Source: Proteus columbae (GTDB lineage Bacteria > Pseudomonadota > Gammaproteobacteria > Enterobacterales > Enterobacteriaceae). From it: DNA of 64,000 nt. Location: NCBI RefSeq assembly GCF_009914335.1, contig NZ_CP043925.1, forward strand, positions 2,976,001 through 3,040,000, read 5' to 3'. Of the stretch, positions 18,316-27,458 are shown piece after piece (position 1 is the stretch's first letter; the number at the start of each line of letters is the position of its first letter). The position numbers and the translations under genes are program-made. The notes beneath the pieces were generated by a model. The model was not told the origin of the DNA. It ran no database searches and saw nothing but the letters and a program-made list of their open reading frames with translations.

Positions 18316-18645
18316 ATGAGAAAAATTGAAATATATTCTAATATGTTATGGAGATCTCTTTCTTATATAAGGAATATTCAAACTCAAACATGTATAGGAA
18401 AAGCTTTTAATAAGTCATGTTATTATGAGGCAGAATTATTACATAATGTTGTAATATCCATTATTGAAGAAGAAATAACTTCCAATGACATATACTTTTT
18501 AAATAATCAAGCTAAATTTTATTTGGAAAAAGCTAACAAAAGAGAGTGTACTAATTATTTTTCTCATCAAGATGATATAAAAAAATTATTTAGTATCGTC
18601 CCTGAGCACTTAAAAGATAAACTTGAATGGGATGGACCAGAATGA
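18316..18645 (+). CDS. Putative immunity protein for the ParB-like orphan tip
   Basis: This 109-residue cytoplasmic-type protein (MRKIEIYSNMLWRSLSYIRN at the start) has no family that I recognise, no signal peptide and no membrane segment. It begins 2 bases after the orphan Rhs-tip stop, the usual toxin-immunity spacing. Keeping an unbroken immunity gene beside a displaced toxin would protect against sibling strains that still deploy that toxin. The role is inferred from position. Confidence 0.6.
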   Translation: MRKIEIYSNMLWRSLSYIRNIQTQTCIGKAFNKSCYYEAELLHNVVISIIEEEITSNDIYFLNNQAKFYLEKANKRECTNYFSHQDDIKKLFSIVPEHLKDKLEWDGPE

Positions 18646-18673
18646 CTTTTCCTTTTAAATAATAAGTACACGA

Positions 18674-19137
18674 GCAATATATTTCACCAGACCCAATAGG
18701 ATTATTAGGTGGCTTTAATCCTTATGGGTATGTGCATTGTCCGACAGGTTGGGTTGGAAGGGTGCCCTATCATTGATTCAGCTAAGTTTGATTATTTCTT
18801 TGGTAGAGTTAATTCTAATCCTCACAATAAGGCTCGGTCTGAACAAATGGCTATAGTGATGAAATAATTAGGGGTACCTGATAACCCCGCAAGGCATAAA
18901 ATATTATCGGATCATTTAGTCCAAGCAGCTAACACACCATCTAATATTGCCAATCAATTTACCAAAACGGTTAAAGGTAAAACTTTAACTTTTGTAACCA
19001 AAGATTCTCTTTTTGCTGGACCTAGCGGAAAATTTGCTCATTTTGAGTCAACTTGGGAAGTTTCAGTTGATGGAACCTTAAGATTAACAACAATGATACC
19101 TAAGCTATGGTTAAACAATTTGATACACAAATGTTAG
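18674..19137 (+). pseudogene. Second displaced rhs toxin tip, frameshifted and with a stop
   Basis: Bases 18674-18755 match the rhs core end ([20 protein letters not shown]...GW), but the DPFGL codons are lost. The toxin part is in the +1 frame relative to the core. It reads [17 protein letters not shown], then has a TAA at 18865-18867 between IVMK and LGVPDN. It continues with HKILSDHLVQAA and SLFAGPSGKFAHFESTWEVS, and ends at TAG 19135-19137. This resembles a toxin tip also seen in other contact-dependent toxins, but I cannot name the activity. It is certainly not translatable as one protein here. Confidence 0.8.
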
Positions 19138-19424
19138 AGGCATTTGGCTTGAAACCCGAAAACTTCGATGCTGACTTTTTGCAATGGACTTATACCTTCA
19201 TCAAAGAAAGTATAAAACTAGACTTGGTTTACTCCATGGATAAGACAATATCTACTTCATTATATGTAAACAATACTTTAACTGTTTTTTGTTTTGGATA
19301 TGGACTAAAACTACTCAGAATTGATAAGGATAAAATATATGGAGAAACTGACTTTAATGGCATTAAAAGATCATTAGAGATTGATCCTCTTAATATCACT
19401 TTCAAATGGGAAGATTCTTTTTAG
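19107..19424 (+). CDS. Putative immunity protein left from the broken tip
   Basis: This 105-residue ORF (MVKQFDTQMLEAFGLKPENF) overlaps the last 31 bases of the broken toxin in another frame, then continues alone. It is unbroken, acidic and without signal or membrane segments. Its position directly behind a toxin tip suggests the cognate immunity protein, kept after the toxin decayed. I recognise no family. An ATG overlapping the toxin end may reflect mutation of the original toxin stop. Confidence 0.6.
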   Translation: MVKQFDTQMLEAFGLKPENFDADFLQWTYTFIKESIKLDLVYSMDKTISTSLYVNNTLTVFCFGYGLKLLRIDKDKIYGETDFNGIKRSLEIDPLNITFKWEDSF

Positions 19425-19638
19425 TAAGCGTGTGATTCCTCTTATTTCCTCGCTTACTCAATTTAGTCTTTAGCCGCTTACATACTCAACCATCAGCTCA
19501 CGCATAGAATTTTTTACTTCATTCAATTGCGTTTGCTATTGGTGGTTTTATTCCCTAATAGTTTGGATATCTTCATTACAACAATATAGCTCATATCTAA
19601 ATTTGCTTATTTTAGCTATGTCTCTTTTCTCTTCATAA

Positions 19639-19772
19639 GATATCGACGATGCCAGTTTGAAGGCCAAAGTGAGAAATTTCAGTACGATAACAATCTCAAT
19701 ATCACCGAGCATCAATTTATTCCGTCTGTCAACACGGTTTTCGATCGAAAACGTGGTATTACTAATGGTAAT
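19639..19772 (+). pseudogene. Scar of a third rhs core fragment
   Basis: Short stretches of the rhs core are stitched together. 19639-19652 matches 15421-15434, 19653-19728 matches 15502-15577, and 19729 onward matches 15708-15751. Two internal deletions are thus evident, and no toxin tip remains. The DNA then passes into unrelated AT-rich sequence leading to the next small gene. Confidence 0.8.
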
Positions 19773-19855
19773 ATGTCTTATCAAAACATTTAAAATAAAT
19801 AATCTAAAATTCACACTAAAAAAAATAAGTAAAACTAAAAAAGTAGATAAAATTA

Positions 19856-20341
19856 ATGAATATAAATTTATTACAAAACAAATGGCTAAATAATCAATTA
19901 ATCGGGCTAGCTCTTATTTATGATTGCTCTGGATTAATAAGATTTATCGATATTGATTTTATTAAAAATTCTAAATTAACACATTCCTATCAAAAAGAAT
20001 ATTTTCTTACATATGAAGGTGATACAACATTAAATACACTGCTAAAAGACAATGATGACATTTGGTCAGAAATTCAGATAAATAACAAAGTATTCGTTGA
20101 TGATAAGCATATCGTGCTCTGTGGTGAAGGTGAAATGGGGAGTGATGGATTTATTGTTAAAATGGATATAAATAATAATATAAAGTGGTTTTTATACTCA
20201 ACAACGTCAAATCCATTTATCAATATTAAACAAAAAGAAAATAATATTTATATACAATCAACATCAAATTTTTATATTGTTTTAAATTTAATCAATAATG
20301 ATATTTTTATCCATAACGGAAATATTTTATCTAATAAATAA
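19856..20341 (+). CDS. Lone putative immunity protein
   Basis: This 161-residue protein of unknown family (MNINLLQNKWLNNQLIGLAL) has no signal peptide. It is rich in beta-type alternating hydrophobics and very AT-rich. It follows the third rhs scar and no toxin is left in front of it, so it is probably an orphan immunity gene from a lost tip. Its start has little ribosome-site support, so expression is uncertain. It is the last gene before the structural tss operon. Confidence 0.5.
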   Translation: MNINLLQNKWLNNQLIGLALIYDCSGLIRFIDIDFIKNSKLTHSYQKEYFLTYEGDTTLNTLLKDNDDIWSEIQINNKVFVDDKHIVLCGEGEMGSDGFIVKMDINNNIKWFLYSTTSNPFINIKQKENNIYIQSTSNFYIVLNLINNDIFIHNGNILSNK

Positions 20342-20942
20342 AAATCTCACAGAAACAACCATAATTTCACTTAGGGTTATTTATCCCTCCCATTTTAATT
20401 ACAAATAAGGATAATAACAATCCGTTACATTATTTTTTCTTATAAAACCGCTCTATTTTTCATCAAAAAGAATGCGATATTTTAAAACAAGAAAATAAAC
20501 AAACCTAAAATCATTAAATTAAATTAACCTTAAATATTAATTAGTTATGTGAAATTAAAATAAATAACTCATAGTGAAATTTCTATTTCCTATATTTACA
20601 ATTTAAATTAAATATAAATTAATTAATTCCTATCGAGTTGCATAATATGAGTAAAACAGATGAAAAAACTTACTTACAAAGTTAAATCATTATATTTAAA
20701 TTAAATGCAAAGCTAATTAACTGTAAATAAAATTAAAGAACGTTAAATATTTCTTATTGACTAAAGAACTGTTTTATATAAAACTAAATGCATATATTAG
20801 AAAAATTACTTATTATTTTATTTTTAGTTATTATTTTATTTCTACCAGGAAAATTAAACTCATATAAGGTAATTATATTATTGCCTAGGATAGGTATTTC
20901 TTAATTTAAATTATTCATCAATACGCTGAGTATTTAATTAAG
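20342..20942. other. AT-rich region upstream of the tss operon
   Basis: About 600 bases of very AT-rich DNA separate the effector region from tssB and must contain the main tss promoter. A TTGACT at 20757-20762 is the best -35-like hexamer, but no well-spaced -10 accompanies it. No gene or further rhs remnant was seen. Confidence 0.5.
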
Positions 20943-20969
20943 AACTTAAGCTAAATAAGGAGCTTAGTT
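20943..20969 (+). promoter_or_regulatory. Hairpin over the tssB ribosome-binding site
   Basis: AACTTAAGCT (20943-20952) can pair with AGCTTAGTT (20961-20969) with one bulge. The AAGGAG ribosome site (20957-20962) then lies partly in the loop and partly in the stem, 10 bases before the tssB ATG. The structure could modulate translation of the first tss gene. Confidence 0.45.
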
Positions 20970-20972
20970 TAA

Positions 20973-21470
20973 ATGAGTAAAAATACTCTTGGTAGTGTTG
21001 CGCCCAAAGAACGTATTAATATTAAATACATCCCTAATGATGGCGGTGTTCAATCTGAAGTCGAATTGCCTTTAAATATGCTTATTGTGGGCGATATGAA
21101 AGGAAAGACTGAAGAAACGCCCATTGAAGATCGTAAAACCATTTCAATTAATCAGAACAACTTTAACTCTGTTATGGAAAGTGCGGGTATTAATCTTAAT
21201 ATCGCGGTTCCAAATGCATTAGATGAAAAAAGTGAGTCTGATCTTAACGTCAATTTAGAGATTAAATCACTACAAGATTTTTCTCCGGATAATATTGCAC
21301 GCCAAGTTCCTGAGCTAAAAAAACTATTAGAACTAAGAGAAGCGCTTGTTGCGCTAAAAGGTCCTCTTGGCAATATCCCTGCTTTTAGAAAACGTCTGCA
21401 AGAGCTTCTGGAAAATGAAGCCACACGCGAACAGTTACTCAAAGAGCTTGATATTGCCAGCCAAAAATAA
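20973..21470 (+). CDS. tssB: T6SS sheath small subunit TssB
   Basis: This 165-residue TssB/VipA family protein pairs with TssC to build the contractile sheath around the Hcp tube. Typical features are GSVAPKERINIKYIPNDGG, ELPLNMLIVGDMKG and the helical tail LKKLLELREALVALKGPLGN followed by IPAFRKRLQELL. Length is standard. It starts the structural operon; the ribosome site AAGGAG lies in a possible hairpin. Confidence 0.97.
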   Translation: MSKNTLGSVAPKERINIKYIPNDGGVQSEVELPLNMLIVGDMKGKTEETPIEDRKTISINQNNFNSVMESAGINLNIAVPNALDEKSESDLNVNLEIKSLQDFSPDNIARQVPELKKLLELREALVALKGPLGNIPAFRKRLQELLENEATREQLLKELDIASQK

Positions 21471-21490
21471 TATTTACAGAGGATTATTCT

Positions 21491-22969
21491 ATGTCTTTAG
21501 TTAATGAAGCCCAACAAGAGCAGATAACAACGTCTGGCGGCTCTTTGCTTGATGAAATTATGGCGCAATCAAGAATGTCGCCAGAAACCGAAGCTTATGA
21601 TATTGCAAAACAAGGCGTTGCTGCGTTTATTAGCAATATTTTTGCTAGCCCGTCAGAAGAAGAGCCAATCAATAAGCTACTGATTGATAAAATGCTTGTT
21701 GAGTTAGACACTCAATTAAGTGCTCAAGTCGACCAAATTTTACATGCGCCAAAATTTCAAGAAATTGAATCTTCTTGGCGTTCATTAAAATTACTTGTTG
21801 ATCGTACTGATTTTCGTGAAAACATTAAAATCAATATCTTACATGCTACAAAAGAAGAACTATTAGAAGATTTTGAGTTTTCACCTGAGATTGTACAATC
21901 CGGTTTCTATCAGCATGTTTACTCATCAGGCTATGGTCAATTTGGTGGTGAACCCGTCGCAACAGTGATTGGTAACTATGCCTTTAATAACACCACGCCT
22001 GATCTGAAATTAATGCAATACGTCAGTGCTGTGGGTGCAATGGCTCATGCGCCATTTATTTCATCCGTTTCACCTAATTTCTTAGGCATTAATAGCTATG
22101 CTGAATTGCCTGCAATTAAAGATTTGAAATCCGTATTTGAAGGTCCTGCTCACACCAAATGGCGTTCACTGCGAGAATCTGAAGATGCGCGTTATTTAGG
22201 TTTAACAGCACCTCGTTTCTTAGTGCGTTTACCTTATTCACCTACTGAGAATCCAATTAAGTTATTTAATTACTCTGAAGATGTGAAGCAAGATCATGAA
22301 CATTACTTATGGGGTAATACCGCTTTCTTATTAGCAAGTTGTATTAATGACAGCTTTGCAAAATATCGCTGGTGTCCAAATATTATTGGTCCTCAAAGTG
22401 GCGGAACTGTAGGTGATTTACCTGTTCATAACTTTGAAGCGATGGGTGAATTACAAACTAAGATCCCAACAGAAGTTTTAGTTACTGATAGACGTGAATT
22501 TGAGTTAGCAGAAGAAGGTTTTATCACCTTAACAATGCGTAAAGGCAGCGATAATGCCGCTTTCTTCTCTGCAAACTCAGTACAAAAACCGAAAAACTAT
22601 CCTAATACGCGTGAAGGAAAATTAGCAGAAACTAACTATAAGTTAGGAACACAGCTTCCTTACATGTTTATTATCAATCGTTTAGCTCACTATATTAAAG
22701 TGCTACAACGCGAACAAATTGGTTCATGGAAAGAGCGCCAAGATCTTGAGCGGGAGCTTAATATCTGGCTAAAACAATATATTGCGGATCAAGAAAATCC
22801 ACCCGCAGATGTTCGTAGTAGACGCCCTCTTCGCTCTGCGCAAATCCAAGTTCTTGATGTTGATGGTGATCCAGGTTGGTATCAAGTGGCTATTCAAGTT
22901 CGCCCTCATTTTAAATATATGGGTGCAAACTTTGAGTTATCACTTGTTGGTCGCTTAGATAAGGAATAA
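21491..22969 (+). CDS. tssC: T6SS sheath large subunit TssC
   Basis: This 492-residue TssC/VipB forms the bulk of the contractile sheath with TssB and is later recycled by the ClpV ATPase. Family segments seen include FQEIESSWRSLKLLVDRTD, GYGQFGGEPVATVIGNYAF, the LRESEDARYLGLTAPRFL block and the C-terminal PGWYQVAIQVRPHFKYMGAN. It lies 20 bases after tssB with its own ribosome site. Nothing unusual. Confidence 0.98.
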   Translation: MSLVNEAQQEQITTSGGSLLDEIMAQSRMSPETEAYDIAKQGVAAFISNIFASPSEEEPINKLLIDKMLVELDTQLSAQVDQILHAPKFQEIESSWRSLKLLVDRTDFRENIKINILHATKEELLEDFEFSPEIVQSGFYQHVYSSGYGQFGGEPVATVIGNYAFNNTTPDLKLMQYVSAVGAMAHAPFISSVSPNFLGINSYAELPAIKDLKSVFEGPAHTKWRSLRESEDARYLGLTAPRFLVRLPYSPTENPIKLFNYSEDVKQDHEHYLWGNTAFLLASCINDSFAKYRWCPNIIGPQSGGTVGDLPVHNFEAMGELQTKIPTEVLVTDRREFELAEEGFITLTMRKGSDNAAFFSANSVQKPKNYPNTREGKLAETNYKLGTQLPYMFIINRLAHYIKVLQREQIGSWKERQDLERELNIWLKQYIADQENPPADVRSRRPLRSAQIQVLDVDGDPGWYQVAIQVRPHFKYMGANFELSLVGRLDKE

Positions 22970-22974
22970 GTGCG

Positions 22975-23412
22975 ATGACAGCTCTATATAATTTGGAAGA
23001 CAACCCCGCTTCCAGTTTATTTGAGCGCATACAGGGGAAGAGTTCAGGCTCTTCCCAACGCGCAAAAATCCAAGCGTTACTCATGTCAATTAAGCAAAAT
23101 TTAAATCAGGTTTTAAACAGCAGACCTTTAGGTTGCCAAAGTACTCCCGCTTTAGGCATTCCTGATTTAAACGATGCGACATTAACAGGAGTCGATTTCA
23201 AGGTTCATTTATCCAATATTATTGCGGATTGCATTACGACTTATGAACCAAGAATAACCAATGTCACTGTTCATTTTATAGAAAATGAAGCAGAGCCACT
23301 GTCGCTGCAATTTAATATTACTGCTTTTCTCTTATTAGAAAATCAAAAGCAACTTATTGAATTTAACGTGCAATTAGACAGCAACCGTAGATACCAATTG
23401 ACGCAATTTTAA
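22975..23412 (+). CDS. tssE: T6SS baseplate protein TssE
   Basis: This 145-residue gp25-like protein (TssE/HsiF) is a baseplate wedge component that nucleates sheath assembly. The N-terminal SLFERIQG and the central NYxLxP-like segment LGCQSTPALGIPDLNDATL, followed by YEPRITNVTVHF, are typical. It starts 5 bases after the tssC stop and is followed 1 base later by tssF, so translation is probably coupled. Confidence 0.93.
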   Translation: MTALYNLEDNPASSLFERIQGKSSGSSQRAKIQALLMSIKQNLNQVLNSRPLGCQSTPALGIPDLNDATLTGVDFKVHLSNIIADCITTYEPRITNVTVHFIENEAEPLSLQFNITAFLLLENQKQLIEFNVQLDSNRRYQLTQF

Positions 23413-23413
23413 T

Positions 23414-25198
23414 ATGTCTTCAAATCACTATTTTGATAATGAACTAAGCTATCTCGATAAGCTTGAACAATATGTTGCAACTGAAAAACCGCAGCTTATT
23501 AATCAAATATCTGAAAGGGTGCGTGATCCTGATGCTGCGCGCCTTTTAGACGGCATTGCTTATTTATCAGGTAATTTACGAGAACAAATAGATAGACAAT
23601 TTCCTGAACTAACAAACAGTTTAGTGAATATGCTATGGCCGGCTTACGCACGTCCATTTCCTAGCATGACAGCAATGGAATATCGTACTGAAGTCACTCA
23701 AAAATATGCGATTAAAATAGCAAAAGGGCAACCTTTTGTTAGCCGCCCACTCTATATTCAAAATGAATTAGCCGACAATGATGAAGATAATTGGCATAAA
23801 TGCCAATTTACACAGTGTCGTGATTTATGGGTACTTCCAATACAAATAACACAAGTGACTCAAAATCAGGATACATTGGATATTCATTTTTCTCTAAACC
23901 AATTACAGTCATTAGCTGAAGTTGGCTTAGAGAAACTGTGTATTTATCTTAATGGGCTTTCTTATACAACGACTCAGTTATTTTATTTATTAAATAACAA
24001 AGTCAAAAAAGCAAAAATAACAACCAATCAGCATCAATTTACCTTAGCGCATTTTGCTATTGAACCTATGGGTTTTCATGCTGAAGACTCTCTTTTACCT
24101 TATCCTAAAAATAGTTATGAAGGATATCGCTTATTACAGGAATACTTTTGTTTCCCTGAGGCATTTATGTCTTTATTAATCAAAGGATTAGATAATATCC
24201 CTCCTGCTTTGGTTTCTGATACTTTTACACTATCAATTCAATTTGATAGTGATATTCCAGAAGCCATGCTGATCACGGAAGATTGCATAAAGATAAATTG
24301 CGTACCTGCTGTTAATTTATTTGAATCGGAAAGTGAAGCAATAAATTTAACGGGAAAAGAAACAGAATATGTTCTAAATAAAAGTCATAAAAAACAAGAT
24401 TGTTATGATATTTTCTCAATAAATACGATCCAAGGTTTACGTTATATTCCGAATCAGCGTTCTTATATTACTCATTACACGGCTTTCGAAAGTTTTCACC
24501 ATCAAAATAATCAAGAAAATCCAGAAAGAACGGGTTATTACCGTTTGAAAATAGCACACCATAAATCACATTATGGTTATCAACATACCTTGTCATTTGT
24601 GCGAAATAATGAACCTGACTTACTAAACTGTGAAGAAAGTATTTCAGTATCGATGAACTGTACTAATCGTACACTCGCTTCTTCATTATCTTCTCATTCG
24701 ATAAAGCTTGATGAAAATAGCGTTATTTCCGGTATTTTATCTGCCAGTAATATAATTAAACCAACAAAAGCACTTTATCCTTTATTAGGAAATACGTTGT
24801 ATTGGTCAGAACTCACTAATTTATCTATTAATTATCAATCTTTATTAAGCTTAACTGCACTCAAACAAATTTTACAGTTATACGATTTTAAAGCGACGTT
24901 CTATCAACAATCAGCTCGCCAATCTCAAAAATGCCTCGATGCAATCACAAATTTAAGAACAGAGCCTATTGAGTATTTGTATAAAGGTTTGCCTGTAAGA
25001 GGTGTAAAAACAACATTATCGATACATCAAAGCGCCTTTATTTCAGAAGGAGCAATGTATCTATTTTGTTCTGTATTAGCACAATTTTTTACCCTTTATA
25101 CCAGCGTTAATATGTTTCACGAATTGGAAGTTATTAATTTAGATAATAAGGAAATTTATCTTTGGCCAGCGAAAATAAATCAGCAAATACTCAAATAA
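23414..25198 (+). CDS. tssF: T6SS baseplate protein TssF (main copy)
   Basis: This 594-residue TssF/VasA forms the baseplate wedge with TssE, TssG and TssK. Conserved parts include YFDNELSYLDKLE, the ARLLDGIAYLSGNLREQID and FPELTNSLVNMLWPAYARP region, and the C-terminal EPIEYLYKGLPVRGVKTTLS. It overlaps tssG by 37 bases. A second, divergent TssF is encoded at the end of the cluster (40669-42405). Confidence 0.95.
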   Translation: MSSNHYFDNELSYLDKLEQYVATEKPQLINQISERVRDPDAARLLDGIAYLSGNLREQIDRQFPELTNSLVNMLWPAYARPFPSMTAMEYRTEVTQKYAIKIAKGQPFVSRPLYIQNELADNDEDNWHKCQFTQCRDLWVLPIQITQVTQNQDTLDIHFSLNQLQSLAEVGLEKLCIYLNGLSYTTTQLFYLLNNKVKKAKITTNQHQFTLAHFAIEPMGFHAEDSLLPYPKNSYEGYRLLQEYFCFPEAFMSLLIKGLDNIPPALVSDTFTLSIQFDSDIPEAMLITEDCIKINCVPAVNLFESESEAINLTGKETEYVLNKSHKKQDCYDIFSINTIQGLRYIPNQRSYITHYTAFESFHHQNNQENPERTGYYRLKIAHHKSHYGYQHTLSFVRNNEPDLLNCEESISVSMNCTNRTLASSLSSHSIKLDENSVISGILSASNIIKPTKALYPLLGNTLYWSELTNLSINYQSLLSLTALKQILQLYDFKATFYQQSARQSQKCLDAITNLRTEPIEYLYKGLPVRGVKTTLSIHQSAFISEGAMYLFCSVLAQFFTLYTSVNMFHELEVINLDNKEIYLWPAKINQQILK

Positions 25199-26211
25199 CA
25201 GATATTGAGAAAATTCAAAGCTGGCTAAATAAGAAAGCGGGCAAATCTGTTACTGAATATAGCTTCTATCAATTAGTTGAGTTGCTTAATAAACTGCATT
25301 CTCATAAAACAGCATTGAATAATGAAGTCTCTATTCAGTTTAGATCAAACGCTAATACGGCGTTTCCAACTCGTGATGTCGTTTCATTACGTCAAGATGA
25401 ACAAGGTCAGTTTGATCTAGAAGTGTCTTTTTTGGGTTTGCATGGTAGCCAATCGCCATTACCAGGTTATTACCTTGATCATTTCGCATGGGAAGATGCT
25501 CAACAAGCCAATCAATTAACTGATTATCTTAATTTATTTAATCACCGCTTAGTGACTTTACTCCATCGTATATGGCGTAAATATCGCTATTACATCTGTT
25601 TTGAAGATGGTGGTCATGACGCATTTTCTCGTCATATGTTCTCTTTGGTAGGACTAGGAAGCGAAGCCAATCGTGGCATGATGAACATCAACCACAGCAA
25701 AATGCTGGCTTATGCCGGATTGCTTGCCAGCCCAAGTCGCTCCCCTGATGTTATTTGTAGCTTAATTTCTCACTGCTTTGATTTAGAAAAAGTGGAATTA
25801 ATCGGGTGGCAAATACGCAAAGTTCCTATTCCTGAAGATCAACAAAACCGTTTAGGTGTTGTTGCTCGTCATTCAGGGCAGAAATCACGCCCAAAAATGG
25901 TTTTAGGTGAAAATTTTAATATTGGCTCTCATATCTATGATTGCAATGGTAAATGTACGATTGAAATTAGTGAATTGCCTCTCGATCGCTATATGTCATT
26001 TCTTCCCAATGGCAAAGACTTTTTGTCACTTATTACTTTCGTTTCTTACATCATGCATGAACAACTTGCGTGGGATTTACGCTTACGCATTGCAGACAAA
26101 CAGGCTAATGGGATCTGCTTAGGTAAAGAGCAACACAATCAATTAGGTTGGCAAAGTTTTCTAGGAAAGCCTGAAGCCAATCCTAGTGTGACAATGACTA
26201 TTTTGGAATAA
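25162..26211 (+). CDS. tssG: T6SS baseplate protein TssG
   Basis: This 349-residue TssG/VasB is a baseplate partner of TssF. Features seen are the N-terminal YSFYQLVELLNKL, then FLGLHGSQSPLPGYYLDH and the C-terminal LGWQSFLGKPEANPSVTM. The start is a TTG at 25162, inside the tssF end, with AAGGA 9 bases upstream. There is no in-frame ATG before the conserved N-terminal region, so TTG initiation and coupling to tssF are likely. Confidence 0.94.
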   Translation: MASENKSANTQITDIEKIQSWLNKKAGKSVTEYSFYQLVELLNKLHSHKTALNNEVSIQFRSNANTAFPTRDVVSLRQDEQGQFDLEVSFLGLHGSQSPLPGYYLDHFAWEDAQQANQLTDYLNLFNHRLVTLLHRIWRKYRYYICFEDGGHDAFSRHMFSLVGLGSEANRGMMNINHSKMLAYAGLLASPSRSPDVICSLISHCFDLEKVELIGWQIRKVPIPEDQQNRLGVVARHSGQKSRPKMVLGENFNIGSHIYDCNGKCTIEISELPLDRYMSFLPNGKDFLSLITFVSYIMHEQLAWDLRLRIADKQANGICLGKEQHNQLGWQSFLGKPEANPSVTMTILE

Positions 26212-26215
26212 TATT

Positions 26216-27457
26216 ATGGATAACTATTTACCCACAATCTCTTTTCGCTTAATAAATAGTGAGTTGCTTGAAAGTGGCTATGTACCAAATAGTCAATTTA
26301 CACAACTTGGTGGCACGATTGGTAGCAGTAAACAATCACACTGGGTAATACAAGATACTCAATCATCTATTGCATCCACACAATGCGCTATCGCTTGGCA
26401 AGATAAACAGTTTTGTTTAAAAACACTTGTTGAACCTGTTTATATTAACAATGCACTGATCCCCATTCATATTGGGGCGGTCTGTTTATCTCAAAACGAT
26501 CAAGTCAAAATCGGGCAATTAGTTTTATCCGTTAATATCAATTTAACGCAAAACAATAAACAAGATCTTATGGCGATGACGCCACAATCATTGATCGAGA
26601 CTGATGATAATCCACTAGATCCCTTGCTACAAAAAAACTCCCCTTCTGTTCATAAAACAGAAAGTCCTCTGCCTTTAGCTCCGACAGTTTCAGGCTCAAT
26701 GACGCATGATCCATTAAAAGCCCTTGAGAATGAAAGCTTAGAGCTTATTCAAGGATCATCTTCTAACGCGCATCATTACTCTCTTTCTTCGCCTCGTTCA
26801 GATAACCAGGGAGATCTCATGGTTCAGGAATTTATGGATTTGCCAGAAATAACTTCTCAAGATAATGAAACAAATGCAGACGTAGACTATGTCGCAATTA
26901 ATCCATTAATGAAAGGACTGGGCGTACACCTTAACTTACAAAACTCACAGCAAGCGAATGATTTTCTTATTGAATTAGGAAAAACCACGCAATCTGCAAT
27001 TAAAGGTTTATTAGCATTACAACAGCAGGAAAATTTACAAGATAAACAGCTACGCCCAATTGAAGATAATCCGCTTCGTTTAAATAATGAATATGACAGT
27101 GTTATGCGTTTAATGTTTACGGATGAACGTAGCCCTGTGCATTTATCCGCACCTTCTGCTGTCGCAGAAAGCTTACACAATGTGCAATTGCATTATCACG
27201 CTAATCAAGAAGCCATTTCTGCTGCATTAGCCACGTTATTAGAAGCCTTCTCTCCAGAGCATTTATTAAAACGTTTTTCTCATTATCGCCGTAGTTACGA
27301 CAACACGCCAAGTGATAGCGCTTGGGCTTGGGATATGTATACCAATTATTACAATGAGTTAGCATCATCTCGCCAACAAGGTTTTGAGAAACTATTTTAT
27401 GAGGTCTATACCCACGCTTATGACCGCGCCTTAAGAAAAGGGCTTGATGAGGTGTGA
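26216..27457 (+). CDS. tagH: T6SS FHA-domain protein TagH (VasC-like)
   Basis: This 413-residue protein has an N-terminal forkhead-associated domain (about residues 20-115, GGTIGSSKQSHWVIQD). An acidic linker follows, then a C-terminal TagH/VasC-type domain (NPLMKGLGVHLNL to WAWDMYTNYYNELASSRQQG). FHA domains bind phosphothreonine. In some T6SSs this controls assembly through PpkA/PppA, but no such kinase or phosphatase gene is in this cluster. It lies 4 bases after tssG and ends 1 base before tssJ. Confidence 0.9.
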   Translation: MDNYLPTISFRLINSELLESGYVPNSQFTQLGGTIGSSKQSHWVIQDTQSSIASTQCAIAWQDKQFCLKTLVEPVYINNALIPIHIGAVCLSQNDQVKIGQLVLSVNINLTQNNKQDLMAMTPQSLIETDDNPLDPLLQKNSPSVHKTESPLPLAPTVSGSMTHDPLKALENESLELIQGSSSNAHHYSLSSPRSDNQGDLMVQEFMDLPEITSQDNETNADVDYVAINPLMKGLGVHLNLQNSQQANDFLIELGKTTQSAIKGLLALQQQENLQDKQLRPIEDNPLRLNNEYDSVMRLMFTDERSPVHLSAPSAVAESLHNVQLHYHANQEAISAALATLLEAFSPEHLLKRFSHYRRSYDNTPSDSAWAWDMYTNYYNELASSRQQGFEKLFYEVYTHAYDRALRKGLDEV

Positions 27458-27458
27458 T

